DNA of 64,000 bases. It comes from VRUE01 sp963807425. GTDB taxonomy: Bacteria > Actinomycetota > Thermoleophilia > Solirubrobacterales > 70-9. The stretch is taken from contig CAWEBZ010000001.1 in NCBI GenBank assembly GCA_963807425.1, forward strand, positions 62,001 to 126,000, in the 5' to 3' direction. Below, piece after piece: positions 29,291 to 36,945 of this stretch. Position 1 is the stretch's first letter, and each line of letters begins with the position of its first letter. The notes under the pieces were generated by a model. That model ran no database searches, had not been told where the DNA came from, and saw nothing but the letters and a program-made list of their open reading frames with translations. The translations under genes were made by a program, and so were the position numbers.

Positions 29291-30097
29291 ATGGCGAGTG
29301 CCGGCGACATGGTCAAGCAGGCGACCGCGTCGATTGCCACTGCAGGATGCGAAGCACCGGAAGCCGATGCGAAAGCGCTGGTCGCGAAAGCGCTCGAGAT
29401 GAGCGTCGAAGAGCTGGAGCTCGACGGGACGACGACGATCTCGCCGCAGATGCGGGAAGAGATCGAACGGCTCGTCTCGCGGCGCCAGGAACGCGAGCCG
29501 CTGGAGTACATCGTCGGCAGCTGTCGCTTTCGCGAGATCGAGATCGGGGTCGACGAGCGGGTGCTGGTCCCCCGCCGCGAGACCGAGCTTCTGGTTGCCG
29601 CCGGGGTGGAGCTGCCCCAGGGTGCCCGCGTGCACGAGGTCGGCACCGGCTCGGGCGCGATCGCGCTCGCTCTGCTCAGTGAGCGGCCGGACCTGCAGGT
29701 GACCGCATCCGATCTTTCCCCGGAAGCCGTCGACAAAGCACGGGAGAACGCCGAACGCCTCGGCATCCCGCTCGAGGTGACGGTCGCGGAGGGGATCCCC
29801 GACTCGGTCGATCGGGTCGACCTGCTGATCGCCAACCTGCCCTACATCACCGCCGACACGATCGGCGAGCGCTCGCCGGAGATCCGGCGCGAGCCGGAGA
29901 TCGCGGTGCAGGGGAACAGCGGCGACGACGGACTTGGCGTGATCCGTGGGCTGATCGAGGAAACGCCGAGCGGCTGGCGGATGGCGCTCGAGCACGACAC
30001 CCACCACGGCCCGGCGATGCGGGAGCTGTTGCGCGACGCGACGACCCGCAAGGACTATCGCGGTGACGAGCGGGTGACGGTCGGCCTGGCCCCATGA
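29291..30097 (+). CDS. prmC: release-factor glutamine N5-methyltransferase PrmC/HemK
   Basis: This 268-aa protein starts at ATG 29291, selected over GTG 29261 because GGAGGG sits six bases upstream. An N-terminal helical domain precedes YIVGSCRF, then the SAM motif EVGTGSG (116-122) and catalytic loop Asn182-Leu-Pro-Tyr185, a variant of NPPY. It probably methylates the GGQ glutamine of release factors. The stop overlaps the lysS start (ATGA). The NLPY variant is also seen in other family members as I recall. Confidence 0.87.
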   Translation: MASAGDMVKQATASIATAGCEAPEADAKALVAKALEMSVEELELDGTTTISPQMREEIERLVSRRQEREPLEYIVGSCRFREIEIGVDERVLVPRRETELLVAAGVELPQGARVHEVGTGSGAIALALLSERPDLQVTASDLSPEAVDKARENAERLGIPLEVTVAEGIPDSVDRVDLLIANLPYITADTIGERSPEIRREPEIAVQGNSGDDGLGVIRGLIEETPSGWRMALEHDTHHGPAMRELLRDATTRKDYRGDERVTVGLAP

Positions 30098-31599
30098 GCT
30101 CCGTCCCTTCGAGGGCCGAGCCCTCGCAGGGCTCCACCGAGAGCGAGCGCCGGGCGAAGCTCGGGCGGCTGCGCGCCGAAGGCATCGAGCCCTTCCCCCG
30201 TGGCTTCCCGGATCGCACGAAGATCTCCGCGATCCACGCCGAGCACGATCCCGAGCAGCTCGGCGAGGGGGAGCATTCGCAGTTCTCCTACCGGATCGCC
30301 GGGCGCCTGGTCGGTCGCCGCGGCCACGGCAAGACGACCTTCTTCGACGTGCGCGACCTCTCCGGCTCGATTCAGGCCTACGCCCGCCGCGACGCGCTCG
30401 GGGAGGAGGCCTACGGGCGGATAGAAGACCTCGACATCGGCGACCTCATCGGGGTCGAAGGTGACCTTCACGTAACCAAGCGCGGCCAGCTCGCCCTCGC
30501 CGTTCGCGAGTGCACGCTGCTGGCCAAGTGCCTGCGCGACCCCCCGGACCTCTTCCACGGCATCGAGGACCCGGAGATCCGCTACCGGCAACGCGAGCTC
30601 GATCTGATGGCCAACGACCGTACGCGCGAGATCTTCGTGCTGCGGGCGAAGGTGATCGCGGCGATCCGCAAATACCTCAACGAACGCGACTTCCTCGAGC
30701 TCGAAACTCCGGTCCTGCAGCGGATGACCGGTGGCGCCGCGGCACGCCCATTCGTCACCCATCACAACGCGCTGAATCGCGACCTCTTCCTGCGGATCGC
30801 GACCGAGCTCTACCTCAAGCGAGGCGTGATCGGCGGTTTCGAGAACGTCTACGAGCTCGGCAAGTTCTTCCGCAACGAGGGGATCTCTCCCCAGCACAAC
30901 CCCGAGTTCACGATGCTCGAGTGGTTCCTCAGCGGCGCCGAATACAAAGACGTGATGGCCTTCGCCGAGCAGTTGATCGCCAGCGTGGTCGAGGAGGTGC
31001 TCGGCACCACGAAGGTGGAGCGCAACGGCGAGACGATCGACTTCACCGTTCCCTGGAAGCGGGTCACTCTGCGCGACGCGATCAAGGAGGAGACGGGGGT
31101 CGACATCGTCTCCGCCAACCGCGACGAGCTGGCCGAGGTGCTCGACGAAAAAGTCGACCCGAAAGCCGACTGGGCGGCGCTGGTCGACTCGATCCAGGGC
31201 AAGTTCGTCGAGCCGAAGCTGATCCAGCCGACCTTCCTGATCGACCTGCCGCTGGACATCTGGCCCCTGGTCGTGCCGCAGGCGGAACACCCAGAGCTGC
31301 TCGGCGAGGCCTTCGACGGGATCATCGGCGGGATGGAGGTGATCGGCGGCGGCACCGACGTCAACGATCCCGAGATGCAGTACCGCCACTTCGTCAAACA
31401 GCGCGAACGCCAGGAGGCGGGAAGCGAGGACTCGCCGCACCAGCACGACGAGGAATTCGTGCGCGCGCTCGAGTACGGGATGCTGACGATGAGCGGCTCC
31501 GGCATCGGCATCGACCGGCTGATGATGATCCTCGCCGGCGTCGACAACCTGCGCGAGGTGATCCTCTTCCCAACGATGCGCGAGGCTGCCGGCGACTAA
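30094..31599 (+). CDS. lysS: class II lysyl-tRNA synthetase with altered lysine pocket
   Basis: This 501-aa protein has an OB-fold anticodon domain (60-145) and the class II catalytic core: GGAAARPF, motif 2 FRNEG (259-263) with HNPEFTMLEWF, and motif 3 GSGIGIDRLMM (468-478). Aligned by eye to E. coli LysRS, Glu238 and Glu276 are kept. But Tyr280 is Phe278, the NGFSE segment is GGGTD (418-422), and P-x-x-x-SPL reads PLDIWPL. Function as LysRS is likely since no other candidate is visible here, but specificity deserves a check. Confidence 0.85.
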   Translation: MSSVPSRAEPSQGSTESERRAKLGRLRAEGIEPFPRGFPDRTKISAIHAEHDPEQLGEGEHSQFSYRIAGRLVGRRGHGKTTFFDVRDLSGSIQAYARRDALGEEAYGRIEDLDIGDLIGVEGDLHVTKRGQLALAVRECTLLAKCLRDPPDLFHGIEDPEIRYRQRELDLMANDRTREIFVLRAKVIAAIRKYLNERDFLELETPVLQRMTGGAAARPFVTHHNALNRDLFLRIATELYLKRGVIGGFENVYELGKFFRNEGISPQHNPEFTMLEWFLSGAEYKDVMAFAEQLIASVVEEVLGTTKVERNGETIDFTVPWKRVTLRDAIKEETGVDIVSANRDELAEVLDEKVDPKADWAALVDSIQGKFVEPKLIQPTFLIDLPLDIWPLVVPQAEHPELLGEAFDGIIGGMEVIGGGTDVNDPEMQYRHFVKQRERQEAGSEDSPHQHDEEFVRALEYGMLTMSGSGIGIDRLMMILAGVDNLREVILFPTMREAAGD

Positions 31600-31613
31600 C
31601 CTGCGTCGGGTGA

Positions 31614-31648
31614 AACGCCTTGTGTCCCTATGCGGAGGACAAGGCGTT
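31614..31648. terminator. strong hairpin between lysS and the SDR gene
   Basis: AACGCCTTGT (31614-31623) and ACAAGGCGTT (31639-31648) are a perfect ten-pair stem, extended inside by TCC/GGA. It lies between two convergent genes (lysS stop 31599, SDR stop 31656) and would work in both directions. There is no long T-run. Confidence 0.7.
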
Positions 31649-31655
31649 GCAGCTT

Positions 31656-32411
31656 CTAGAACGCCGAGTGCAGCAGGCCGCCGTCGATCGGGATGACGGT
31701 GCCGGTGATGTAGGCGGCGCGCTCGGAGCAGAGGAAGGCGACGAGATCGCCGTACTCCTCGGGGCGGCCGAGGCGGGCGGCGGGGACTTCGTTCCGCGCG
31801 GCCTCTTCGGCGGCGTCGAGCGAGCCGGTGCCATACATCAGCCTTTCGGTGGCGAAGCGTCCGGTGGCGACGGTGTTGACGGTGATCCTGTCGCCGGCGA
31901 CCTCGCGCGAGAGCGTCTTGAGGAAGCCGACCGCCGCCATCCGGTGGGCGTTGGAGAGGTTGAGGCCGGGGATCGGCTCACGGGTTGAGCTGGAGCCGAC
32001 GTTGACGATGCGTCCCCAGCCGCGCTCTCGCATGCCCGGCACGACGGCGCCGGCGAGCACCTGCGGCGCCAGCACCAGCGAGCGGTAGGCCGCCTCCCAG
32101 TCGTCGCGCTCGTGGTCGAGAGCACCGCCGAACGGCGGGCCGCCGGTGTTGGCGACGAGGATCTCGACCTCGCCAAGCGCCGCGGCGACCTCTCCCGGCA
32201 GGGCGCCGACGCGGTCGAGGTCCGACGCGTCGGCGACGAACGCCGTCGCGCGGTCGCCGATCTCGGCCACCGCTTCGTCGAGCTTCTCCCGCGAGCGGCT
32301 GGAGATCGCCACGCGCGCTCCTTCGCGCGCCAGCGCCGCCGCGATCGCCCTGCCGATCCCACGGCTGGCGCCCATCACCAGGGCGACGCGTCCCTCCAGC
32401 CCTAGGTCCAC
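31656..32411 (-). CDS. short-chain dehydrogenase/reductase fold protein lacking the YxxxK dyad
   Basis: This 251-aa protein has a complete Rossmann fold: GASRGIG (14-20), VANTGG (87-91) and the position-Ser in VNVGSSS (138-142). Where Tyr and Lys should stand, the sequence reads LSNAHR (152-157), so both catalytic residues are replaced. The C-terminal ITGTVIPIDGG is normal. It belongs to an SDR group with atypical active sites, so ordinary ketoreductase chemistry is doubtful. GTG start; overlaps the upstream membrane protein by 10 bases. Confidence 0.8.
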   Translation of the reverse strand: MDLGLEGRVALVMGASRGIGRAIAAALAREGARVAISSRSREKLDEAVAEIGDRATAFVADASDLDRVGALPGEVAAALGEVEILVANTGGPPFGGALDHERDDWEAAYRSLVLAPQVLAGAVVPGMRERGWGRIVNVGSSSTREPIPGLNLSNAHRMAAVGFLKTLSREVAGDRITVNTVATGRFATERLMYGTGSLDAAEEAARNEVPAARLGRPEEYGDLVAFLCSERAAYITGTVIPIDGGLLHSAF

Positions 32412-32731
32412 GCCGCACCGTGCGGAGGCATACGTGCGCAGAGATAGGCGAAGAGGCCGACGGCTACGAGGGCGCCGAGCCAGTGCAGTCCCAGAACGAC
32501 CGCAATTGCGCTGACCACGCCCGCCAAAACCGCCCAGCCGAGTGTCGGCGGGACCTCCAGCCCGACGACCCGGGCGGTGAACCAGGCGCAGAGCAGCCAG
32601 GTCCCGGGTCCCACCAGCCAGCCCCAGCTCTCGAAGAAGCCGTGCGAGAAGATCGCCCCGAAGAGCAGCGAGAGCACGGCGACGGCAACCAGCTGCACGA
32701 CCGCCACCCGCCAGAAGACCTCGACTCTCAT
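32402..32731 (-). CDS. four-helix membrane protein
   Basis: This 109-aa protein has four predicted helices (VAVVQLVAVAVLSLLFGA, GPGTWLLCAWFTARVV, TLGWAVLAGVVSAIAVVLG, LGALVAVGLFAYL). No family is recognised with confidence. It runs into the SDR gene with a 10-base overlap, so the two are probably made together. Confidence 0.65.
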   Translation of the reverse strand: MRVEVFWRVAVVQLVAVAVLSLLFGAIFSHGFFESWGWLVGPGTWLLCAWFTARVVGLEVPPTLGWAVLAGVVSAIAVVLGLHWLGALVAVGLFAYLCARMPPHGAAWT

Positions 32732-32805
32732 GCCACGGATTCTCTCGCGGTCAGCCGGCCGGCGCAGCGACGACGACTATCCTGCAAAGACCGGATCGCG
32801 CATCC

Positions 32806-32878
32806 GGGCGGTTAGCTCAGTTGGGAGAGCGCCTGCCTTACAAGCAGGAGGTCACTGGTTCGAGCCCAGTACCGCCCA
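32806..32878 (+). tRNA. tRNA-Val (anticodon TAC)
   Basis: This is a 73-base cloverleaf. Acceptor GGGCGGT pairs with ACCGCCC, the D-arm is GCTC/GAGC, and the anticodon stem CCTGC/GCAGG encloses loop CTTACAA (anticodon TAC, reading GTA). T-arm ACTGG-TTCGAGC-CCAGT; discriminator A. CCA is not encoded. Confidence 0.96.
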
Positions 32879-32889
32879 TCGGTTGTCGC

Positions 32890-33585
32890 CTAGAGCAGGG
32901 CGAAGACGACGCGGACGGTTGCGGTGACCGTTGAGGTGCCCGGCTTCGTTGGGGGAGAGGGCTCGGCGGCGGCGGGAGACTTCGACCTCGGGCCGAATTC
33001 GAATTCGCTCACGTCTGTGCCTTCTTCGATGCTGATCGCCGGGCCGAGGGTGGCGCCGGCGCGGGCTGCGAGGGCCGCGGCCTTCGCCTTGGCCTGGTCG
33101 AAGGCGATGAGGAGGGTGTTGTTGAAGGCGAGGTCGGGGTCGCCGGGGAAGAAGCGCGGGCCGCTGGTGCCGGTGGCACCGGCGGCGATGGCGCCGGAGA
33201 TCAGTTCGCCGGCTCGATCCGCTTGGTGCAGGATCACGGAAATCCCTTGGTTCGCCCTGTAGAGGGTGCGTTTACCTCGGTGCACGCTGCCGACCGAGAT
33301 GCGGCCGGTGGTGACGTCACCGACGCCGACGCCCGGTACTGCCTGGACAGCCGCGATGACCGCCCGTAGGTGGGACGAGGCCAGCCGCAGCGCGGCCAGC
33401 CGCGTTCTGCGTTCCACCCGAACCGAGAGCCCCACGCCGGCGGCGTCGTTCGGCACCTGCTGTGTCGCGCTGCCCTTCACCGCCACGGTTGCAGTGGTGC
33501 CGGTTTGTGCCTGTGCGCTAGCCGGAATGAGCAGCGCCAGCGTTAGAAGCACGATCGGGGCCGATGTTCGAAAGGACGAAGGCAT
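32890..33585 (-). CDS. secreted SIMPL-domain (DUF541) protein
   Basis: This 231-aa protein has a signal peptide (1-26, ending ASAQA), then the SIMPL pattern: VAVKGSATQQVPNDAAGV, alternating strands and long helices, FNNTLLIAFDQAKAKAAALA, and a final VTATVRVVFALL strand. The family is periplasmic or cell-surface in other bacteria, with no settled biochemical function. A TAGTAC box six bases before the ATG suggests a leaderless message. Confidence 0.82.
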   Translation of the reverse strand: MPSSFRTSAPIVLLTLALLIPASAQAQTGTTATVAVKGSATQQVPNDAAGVGLSVRVERRTRLAALRLASSHLRAVIAAVQAVPGVGVGDVTTGRISVGSVHRGKRTLYRANQGISVILHQADRAGELISGAIAAGATGTSGPRFFPGDPDLAFNNTLLIAFDQAKAKAAALAARAGATLGPAISIEEGTDVSEFEFGPRSKSPAAAEPSPPTKPGTSTVTATVRVVFALL

Positions 33586-33643
33586 AAGGGGGTACTACCC
33601 AACTTGAGCGACCTTAGAGCCGAGTACGGATAGCTTCTTCCCG

Positions 33644-34426
33644 ATGGAGCGGACACTGGAGCTGTTCGAGCCGGCTCGGCGGCCGGCCGAACCGGACCTC
33701 GAGCAGGGCTACCTCGACCTTCTGGGCGAGCAGGACCCAACTGGCGGCGGGCCGGCCCAGCGGCTGATGCTGAGCAGGGTGCTGCCGCTGATCTACCAGC
33801 GGTTCTGGCGTCCTCTGGGCGGTCGGCTGCTGACCGGGGCGGAGGCGCACGAGGAGCACCGGATCGCACTGGAGATGCTGGCGATCTCGCTGGGGGACCG
33901 GGTCCTTGACGTCGCCTGTGGGCCGGGGAACTTCACCCGGGACTTTGCCGCGGCCGCGGGAGAGGGCCTTGTCGTCGGCATCGATGCCTCGGAGTCGATG
34001 CTCGGCGTAGCGGTCCGCGACACTGATGGCGACAACGTCGCCTACGTGCGGGGAGACGCTTGTGCGATGCCCTTCCGCAGCGACAGCTTCGACGCGGTCT
34101 GCTGCTTTGCCGCTCTGTATCTGATCGAGGATCCGATGAGCGCGGTCGACGAGATAGTCCGCGTTCTCGCGCCAGGTGGCCGGGTGGCGCTGATGTCCAG
34201 CTGCCATAGGGGCCTCCTGCCAGCTGGCGCAACGAATGCGGTCGTCCGCGGCCTGACCGGAGTTCGGATCTTCGGTCGCGACGAGCTGACGCAAGCCTTG
34301 CTCGACCGTGGGTTGAGCGGCGTCGAGCAGCGCGTCAGCGGCCTCGCGCAGTTCGTGTCAGGGCATAAGCCCCATGTTCCTGGGGTTAACGCGTACCCAA
34401 AGAATGGGTACGACGCGGTATCCTGA
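33644..34426 (+). CDS. class I SAM-dependent methyltransferase
   Basis: This 260-aa protein has the SAM-binding motif VLDVACGPGNFTRDF (about 88-102), acidic loop VVGIDASESML, GDACAMPFRSDSFDAVCC and post-motif LAPGGRVALM. An N-terminal region of about 75 residues (LIYQRFWRPLGGRLL) resembles those of ubiquinone/menaquinone or sterol-type methyltransferases. Substrate unknown. The final 20 residues (VNAYPKNGYDAVS) are not conserved-looking. Confidence 0.85.
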   Translation: MERTLELFEPARRPAEPDLEQGYLDLLGEQDPTGGGPAQRLMLSRVLPLIYQRFWRPLGGRLLTGAEAHEEHRIALEMLAISLGDRVLDVACGPGNFTRDFAAAAGEGLVVGIDASESMLGVAVRDTDGDNVAYVRGDACAMPFRSDSFDAVCCFAALYLIEDPMSAVDEIVRVLAPGGRVALMSSCHRGLLPAGATNAVVRGLTGVRIFGRDELTQALLDRGLSGVEQRVSGLAQFVSGHKPHVPGVNAYPKNGYDAVS

Positions 34427-34490
34427 CAGCGGTCGACGGGATCGTCGGGACGGATGGATCCCGTACAGAAGGATCGAGGGAGGGGACTGA

Positions 34491-35267
34491 ATGAGGAAGA
34501 AGATCGTTGTTGCCTTGGCTGTGCTGGGGCTTCTGGTCGCAGCCGGAACGGCGCTTGCGGGGACGTTCAAAGTCAACGTGCGCCTTGGCGACATCGTGCT
34601 CAAAGCCGAAGGAGGGTTCGCGCCAAACGCCCTGCCGAAGTTCAAAGACGCGCCTGTCAGCGTGCGCGGCGGCGGCAAACTCTCCACGATTTCAGGCGAT
34701 CTTCCCCCGATCCTCGACACCTTCGTGATCGAATTCGACCGCCACGGTCACGTCGATACCGAGGGCCTTCCCCACTGCACGAGGGGCAAACTCGTAGCGA
34801 CCGACGTACCCGCCGCCCGCCGTGCCTGCGGTGACGCGATCGTCGGCGAAGGGTTCGGCAGCGCGGTGGTCGCCTTCCCCGAACAGGGACTGATCAAAGT
34901 CGGCTCCCCGATCACGCTCTTCAACGGTCCCAAGCAGGGCCGCAACGACACGATCATCGCCCACGCCCATCTCAAGTACCCAGGCCCGGCCACCTTCATC
35001 GTTCCGGTCGTGATCGAAAAAATCAATAACGGCGTCTTCGGTTACCGGACCAAAGTGAAAATTCCGAAGATCGCGGGCGGCTACGGCCACCCGATCTCCG
35101 GCTCGGCCGAGGTCGACCGCAAATGGACCTTCAAGGGCGAGAAGCACAGCTTCATCAACGCCCGCTGCGAAACCGGCCGCTTCCAGGCCCAGGGCCAATT
35201 CAGCTTCAAAGACGGCACGATAATGAAGGCCAGCTTCGTGCTCCCGTGCAAAGTGCGGAAGGAATAG
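34491..35267 (+). CDS. secreted protein of unknown function, tandem copy 1
   Basis: This 258-aa protein has a signal peptide (1-23, ending ALAG) and then an all-beta-looking mature chain. Conserved with the next gene are FAPNALPKFKDAPV, GDLPPILDT, EFDRHG, GDAIVGEGFG, KVGSPITLFNGP, VVIEKINNGVFGYRT and HSFINARCETGR. Four cysteines (CT.., AC.., RC.., PC) match between the copies and could form disulphides. A good AGGGGAC ribosome site is present. I recognise no named family. Confidence 0.8.
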   Translation: MRKKIVVALAVLGLLVAAGTALAGTFKVNVRLGDIVLKAEGGFAPNALPKFKDAPVSVRGGGKLSTISGDLPPILDTFVIEFDRHGHVDTEGLPHCTRGKLVATDVPAARRACGDAIVGEGFGSAVVAFPEQGLIKVGSPITLFNGPKQGRNDTIIAHAHLKYPGPATFIVPVVIEKINNGVFGYRTKVKIPKIAGGYGHPISGSAEVDRKWTFKGEKHSFINARCETGRFQAQGQFSFKDGTIMKASFVLPCKVRKE

Positions 35268-35280
35268 CAGCGGGCACGCG

Positions 35281-36036
35281 ATGAAGAAGAAGGTCCTCGT
35301 CGGAGCGGTGCTGGCCCTGTTCGCCCTTGGCGGCACGGCCAGTGCCATCAAGTTGATCGCCGGCGACATCGTCGTCTACGGCGACGGCGGCTTCACTCCG
35401 AAACGGCTGCCGAAGTACCACAACGCACCGATCACCATCCACGGCGGCGGCCGGGTGACGACCCGCTCCGGGAACTGGCCGCCGGTGATCAAAGACATCA
35501 ACTTCGAATTCGACCGCCACGGCTCGGTGGTGACCACCGGCCTGCCGGTCTGCACCTCCGCCAAACTCCAGGCCCAAACGGTGGCCGCCGCGCGCAAAGC
35601 GTGCCCCGGCGCGATCGTCGGTAAGGGATTCGGACGCGGCGTGGTCGTCTTCCCGGAACAGCCGGCAATCAAGGTCGGTTCGCCGATCACCCTCTTCAAC
35701 GGCCCGAAAAAGGGCAGCAACAACACGGTCTTCGCCCACTTCTACACGACGGTTCCGACCTCGGTCGCCTTCGTCATTCCGATCGTGATCCAAAAGATCA
35801 ACAACGGTATCTATGGTTACCGGACCGAGGCGCGGATCCCGCCGATCGCCGGCGGCAACGGCATCCCGCTCTCCGGCTGGCTGAAAATCGGCCGCAAATG
35901 GACTTACAAGGGGAAGCGCTACAGCTACATCAACGCGCGCTGCGAAAACGGACGCCTGCAGGCCCGCGGCGAATTCACCTTCGATGACGGCACATTCCTG
36001 ATCGGCACCTTCCTGAGGCCCTGTCAGGTTCGCTGA
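35281..36036 (+). CDS. secreted protein of unknown function, tandem copy 2
   Basis: This 251-aa paralogue of the preceding gene starts 14 bases downstream of it. It keeps FTPKRLPKYHNAPI, FDRHGSVVTTGLP, KVGSPITLFNGPKKG, IPIVIQKINNGIYGYRT and YSYINARCENGRL, and the same cysteine positions. The signal peptide (1-22) ends TASA. Lys is often AAA and Glu GAA, as in the RHS gene and unlike most housekeeping genes here. The pair is probably exported together. Confidence 0.8.
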   Translation: MKKKVLVGAVLALFALGGTASAIKLIAGDIVVYGDGGFTPKRLPKYHNAPITIHGGGRVTTRSGNWPPVIKDINFEFDRHGSVVTTGLPVCTSAKLQAQTVAAARKACPGAIVGKGFGRGVVVFPEQPAIKVGSPITLFNGPKKGSNNTVFAHFYTTVPTSVAFVIPIVIQKINNGIYGYRTEARIPPIAGGNGIPLSGWLKIGRKWTYKGKRYSYINARCENGRLQARGEFTFDDGTFLIGTFLRPCQVR

Positions 36037-36042
36037 GCAGAC

Positions 36043-36930
36043 TCAGGCGCTGACGCCGAGCTCCGGCGTTTTGGTGCCGCCGCGCTGGCGCTCGGTTTTG
36101 GAGACAACGTCGAAGAAGACGTCGTTGCGGCCGCGGCGCATTGGGCGGGGGAAGAGGTGGCGGGCCCCGCGGTGGGTGGCGGTCATCGCCCGGAACGTCG
36201 CCTCGTGGGCTTTGCTCCAGCGGATGCCGAAGATCTCCCGCACGCGGGGCGGCAGGGTTCCTTTGATGATGTGGTTCTGGGCGACGATGTTGCCGCGCGC
36301 TGCCGCCGGCACCGGCTGCTCGAAGGCAACCAGAGGCGCCATCTCGAGACCGTGCGGCGTCGCCTGTAGGTCGGGCGAGGAGAGCCTCCCGTTGAACCAG
36401 GCGCTGAACTCGCGGTAGCTGCCCGGGACCTCGCTGCGCGGCAACCCAAAGAGCTCGCCGAAGCGGACGTAGTCCTGCCAGAGCTCCTCGCGCTCGGTCT
36501 CGGTCAGCGGGCGGACCATCGTCTCGTACATCGCTCGGCCGGAGTCGGCGATCACCGCCAGGGTCCACAGCATCAGCTCTGGGTCGAAGGCCGAGTAGGC
36601 GGTGCCCGCGGCGTGGACGCCGGCATCTTCGGAGAGCGTGCCCTTGACCCGTTCGTGCAGCCGCTCGACTACCGCCAGCGCTTTGTCGGCTTCCTCGCGG
36701 GTGCCGAGCAGGATCGTCTCCTGGATCTTGGCGGTGCGGGCGAGCCGCTGGAAAGGCCGGTTGGCAGAGCTGGTGCTCAGCATCGTGCCGGTGTAGGTGA
36801 GCGGCTCCAGCGCTCCGATCAAGAGTGCCCGCTGCCCGTAGAGCAGGCCGACCGCGCGCTCGCCGTGCACCCGCCGTGCCACCGAGCGGCCCGGCGGGAA
36901 GTAAAAGTCGTCGGCGCTTCGCTCGGCCAT
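36043..36930 (-). CDS. DUF2236/MpaB-type oxygenase-like protein
   Basis: This 295-aa protein matches the DUF2236 (latex-clearing/MpaB) fold: SVARRVHGERAVGLLYGQRAL at the start, the histidine HAAGTAYSAFDPELMLW, and a late NHIIKGTLPPRVREIFGIRW. Family members include haem enzymes, but the specific reaction is unknown. It lies 15 bases after the FtsH-like protease gene on the same strand. Confidence 0.8.
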   Translation of the reverse strand: MAERSADDFYFPPGRSVARRVHGERAVGLLYGQRALLIGALEPLTYTGTMLSTSSANRPFQRLARTAKIQETILLGTREEADKALAVVERLHERVKGTLSEDAGVHAAGTAYSAFDPELMLWTLAVIADSGRAMYETMVRPLTETEREELWQDYVRFGELFGLPRSEVPGSYREFSAWFNGRLSSPDLQATPHGLEMAPLVAFEQPVPAAARGNIVAQNHIIKGTLPPRVREIFGIRWSKAHEATFRAMTATHRGARHLFPRPMRRGRNDVFFDVVSKTERQRGGTKTPELGVSA

Positions 36931-36945
36931 ACCTGACCAGAGATG

